Made by a program: the position numbers and the translations under genes. From Pedosphaera sp. (GTDB lineage: Bacteria > Verrucomicrobiota > Verrucomicrobiia > Limisphaerales > SIAT01): DNA of 6,792 nt. The stretch is taken from assembly GCA_009691645.1 (NCBI GenBank), contig SIAT01000097.1, positions 1 through 6,792 of the forward strand, in the 5' to 3' direction. Numbering within the stretch: the first letter of the stretch is position 1; each line of letters begins with the position of its first letter. The notes beneath the pieces were generated by a model, which made no database searches, was not told where the DNA came from, and saw nothing but the letters and a program-made list of their open reading frames with translations. This document shows, piece by piece, positions 6,791 through 6,792 of this stretch.

Positions 6791-6792
6791 CG

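Overview
This is a GC-rich, gene-dense stretch of a bacterial chromosome holding six protein-coding genes and almost no non-coding DNA. The genes are ordinary metabolic and housekeeping genes. I see no mobile element, CRISPR array, tRNA or rRNA, phage gene or defence cassette, and nothing that amounts to a new multi-gene system. The organism cannot be fixed from sequence alone. High GC, a GlgB with the AYYPSWGYQ form of its active-site loop, a short secreted PepSY-like protein and a MetF ending FYTLNKAHSTVR together suggest Verrucomicrobiota or a related PVC lineage. That is a low-confidence inference from memory of family sequences.

Layout. Left, plus strand: an alpha-D-phosphohexomutase (6-1445), then after 35 bases a small secreted protein with two PepSY-like units (1481-1972). 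Right, minus strand, read from the right edge leftwards: metF (6790-5864), coaE (5851-5270), glgB (5214-3022) and a YdjM/DUF457-type membrane protein (3009-1978). The two groups converge at about 1975, where the stop codons are only 5 bases apart. Gaps on the minus strand are 12, 55 and 12 bases, so metF-coaE-glgB-ydjM-like may be one transcript or two (metF-coaE and glgB-ydjM-like).

How the genes relate. The phosphohexomutase can interconvert hexose 6-phosphate and hexose 1-phosphate. Glucose 1-phosphate feeds the ADP-glucose route to glycogen, and GlgB adds the alpha-1,6 branches, so two of the six genes plausibly serve the same storage pathway although they lie on opposite strands. MetF (one-carbon and methionine metabolism) and CoaE (last step of coenzyme A synthesis) are core enzymes with no evident link to glycogen. 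The membrane protein and the PepSY-like protein have no assigned role.

Points worth a second look are small: substitutions at usually conserved positions of MetF and CoaE, two 12-base in-frame junctions each behind a TGA stop, a five-codon mini-ORF whose stop overlaps the glgB start, an unresolved metF start, and the tight convergent junction with no visible terminator.
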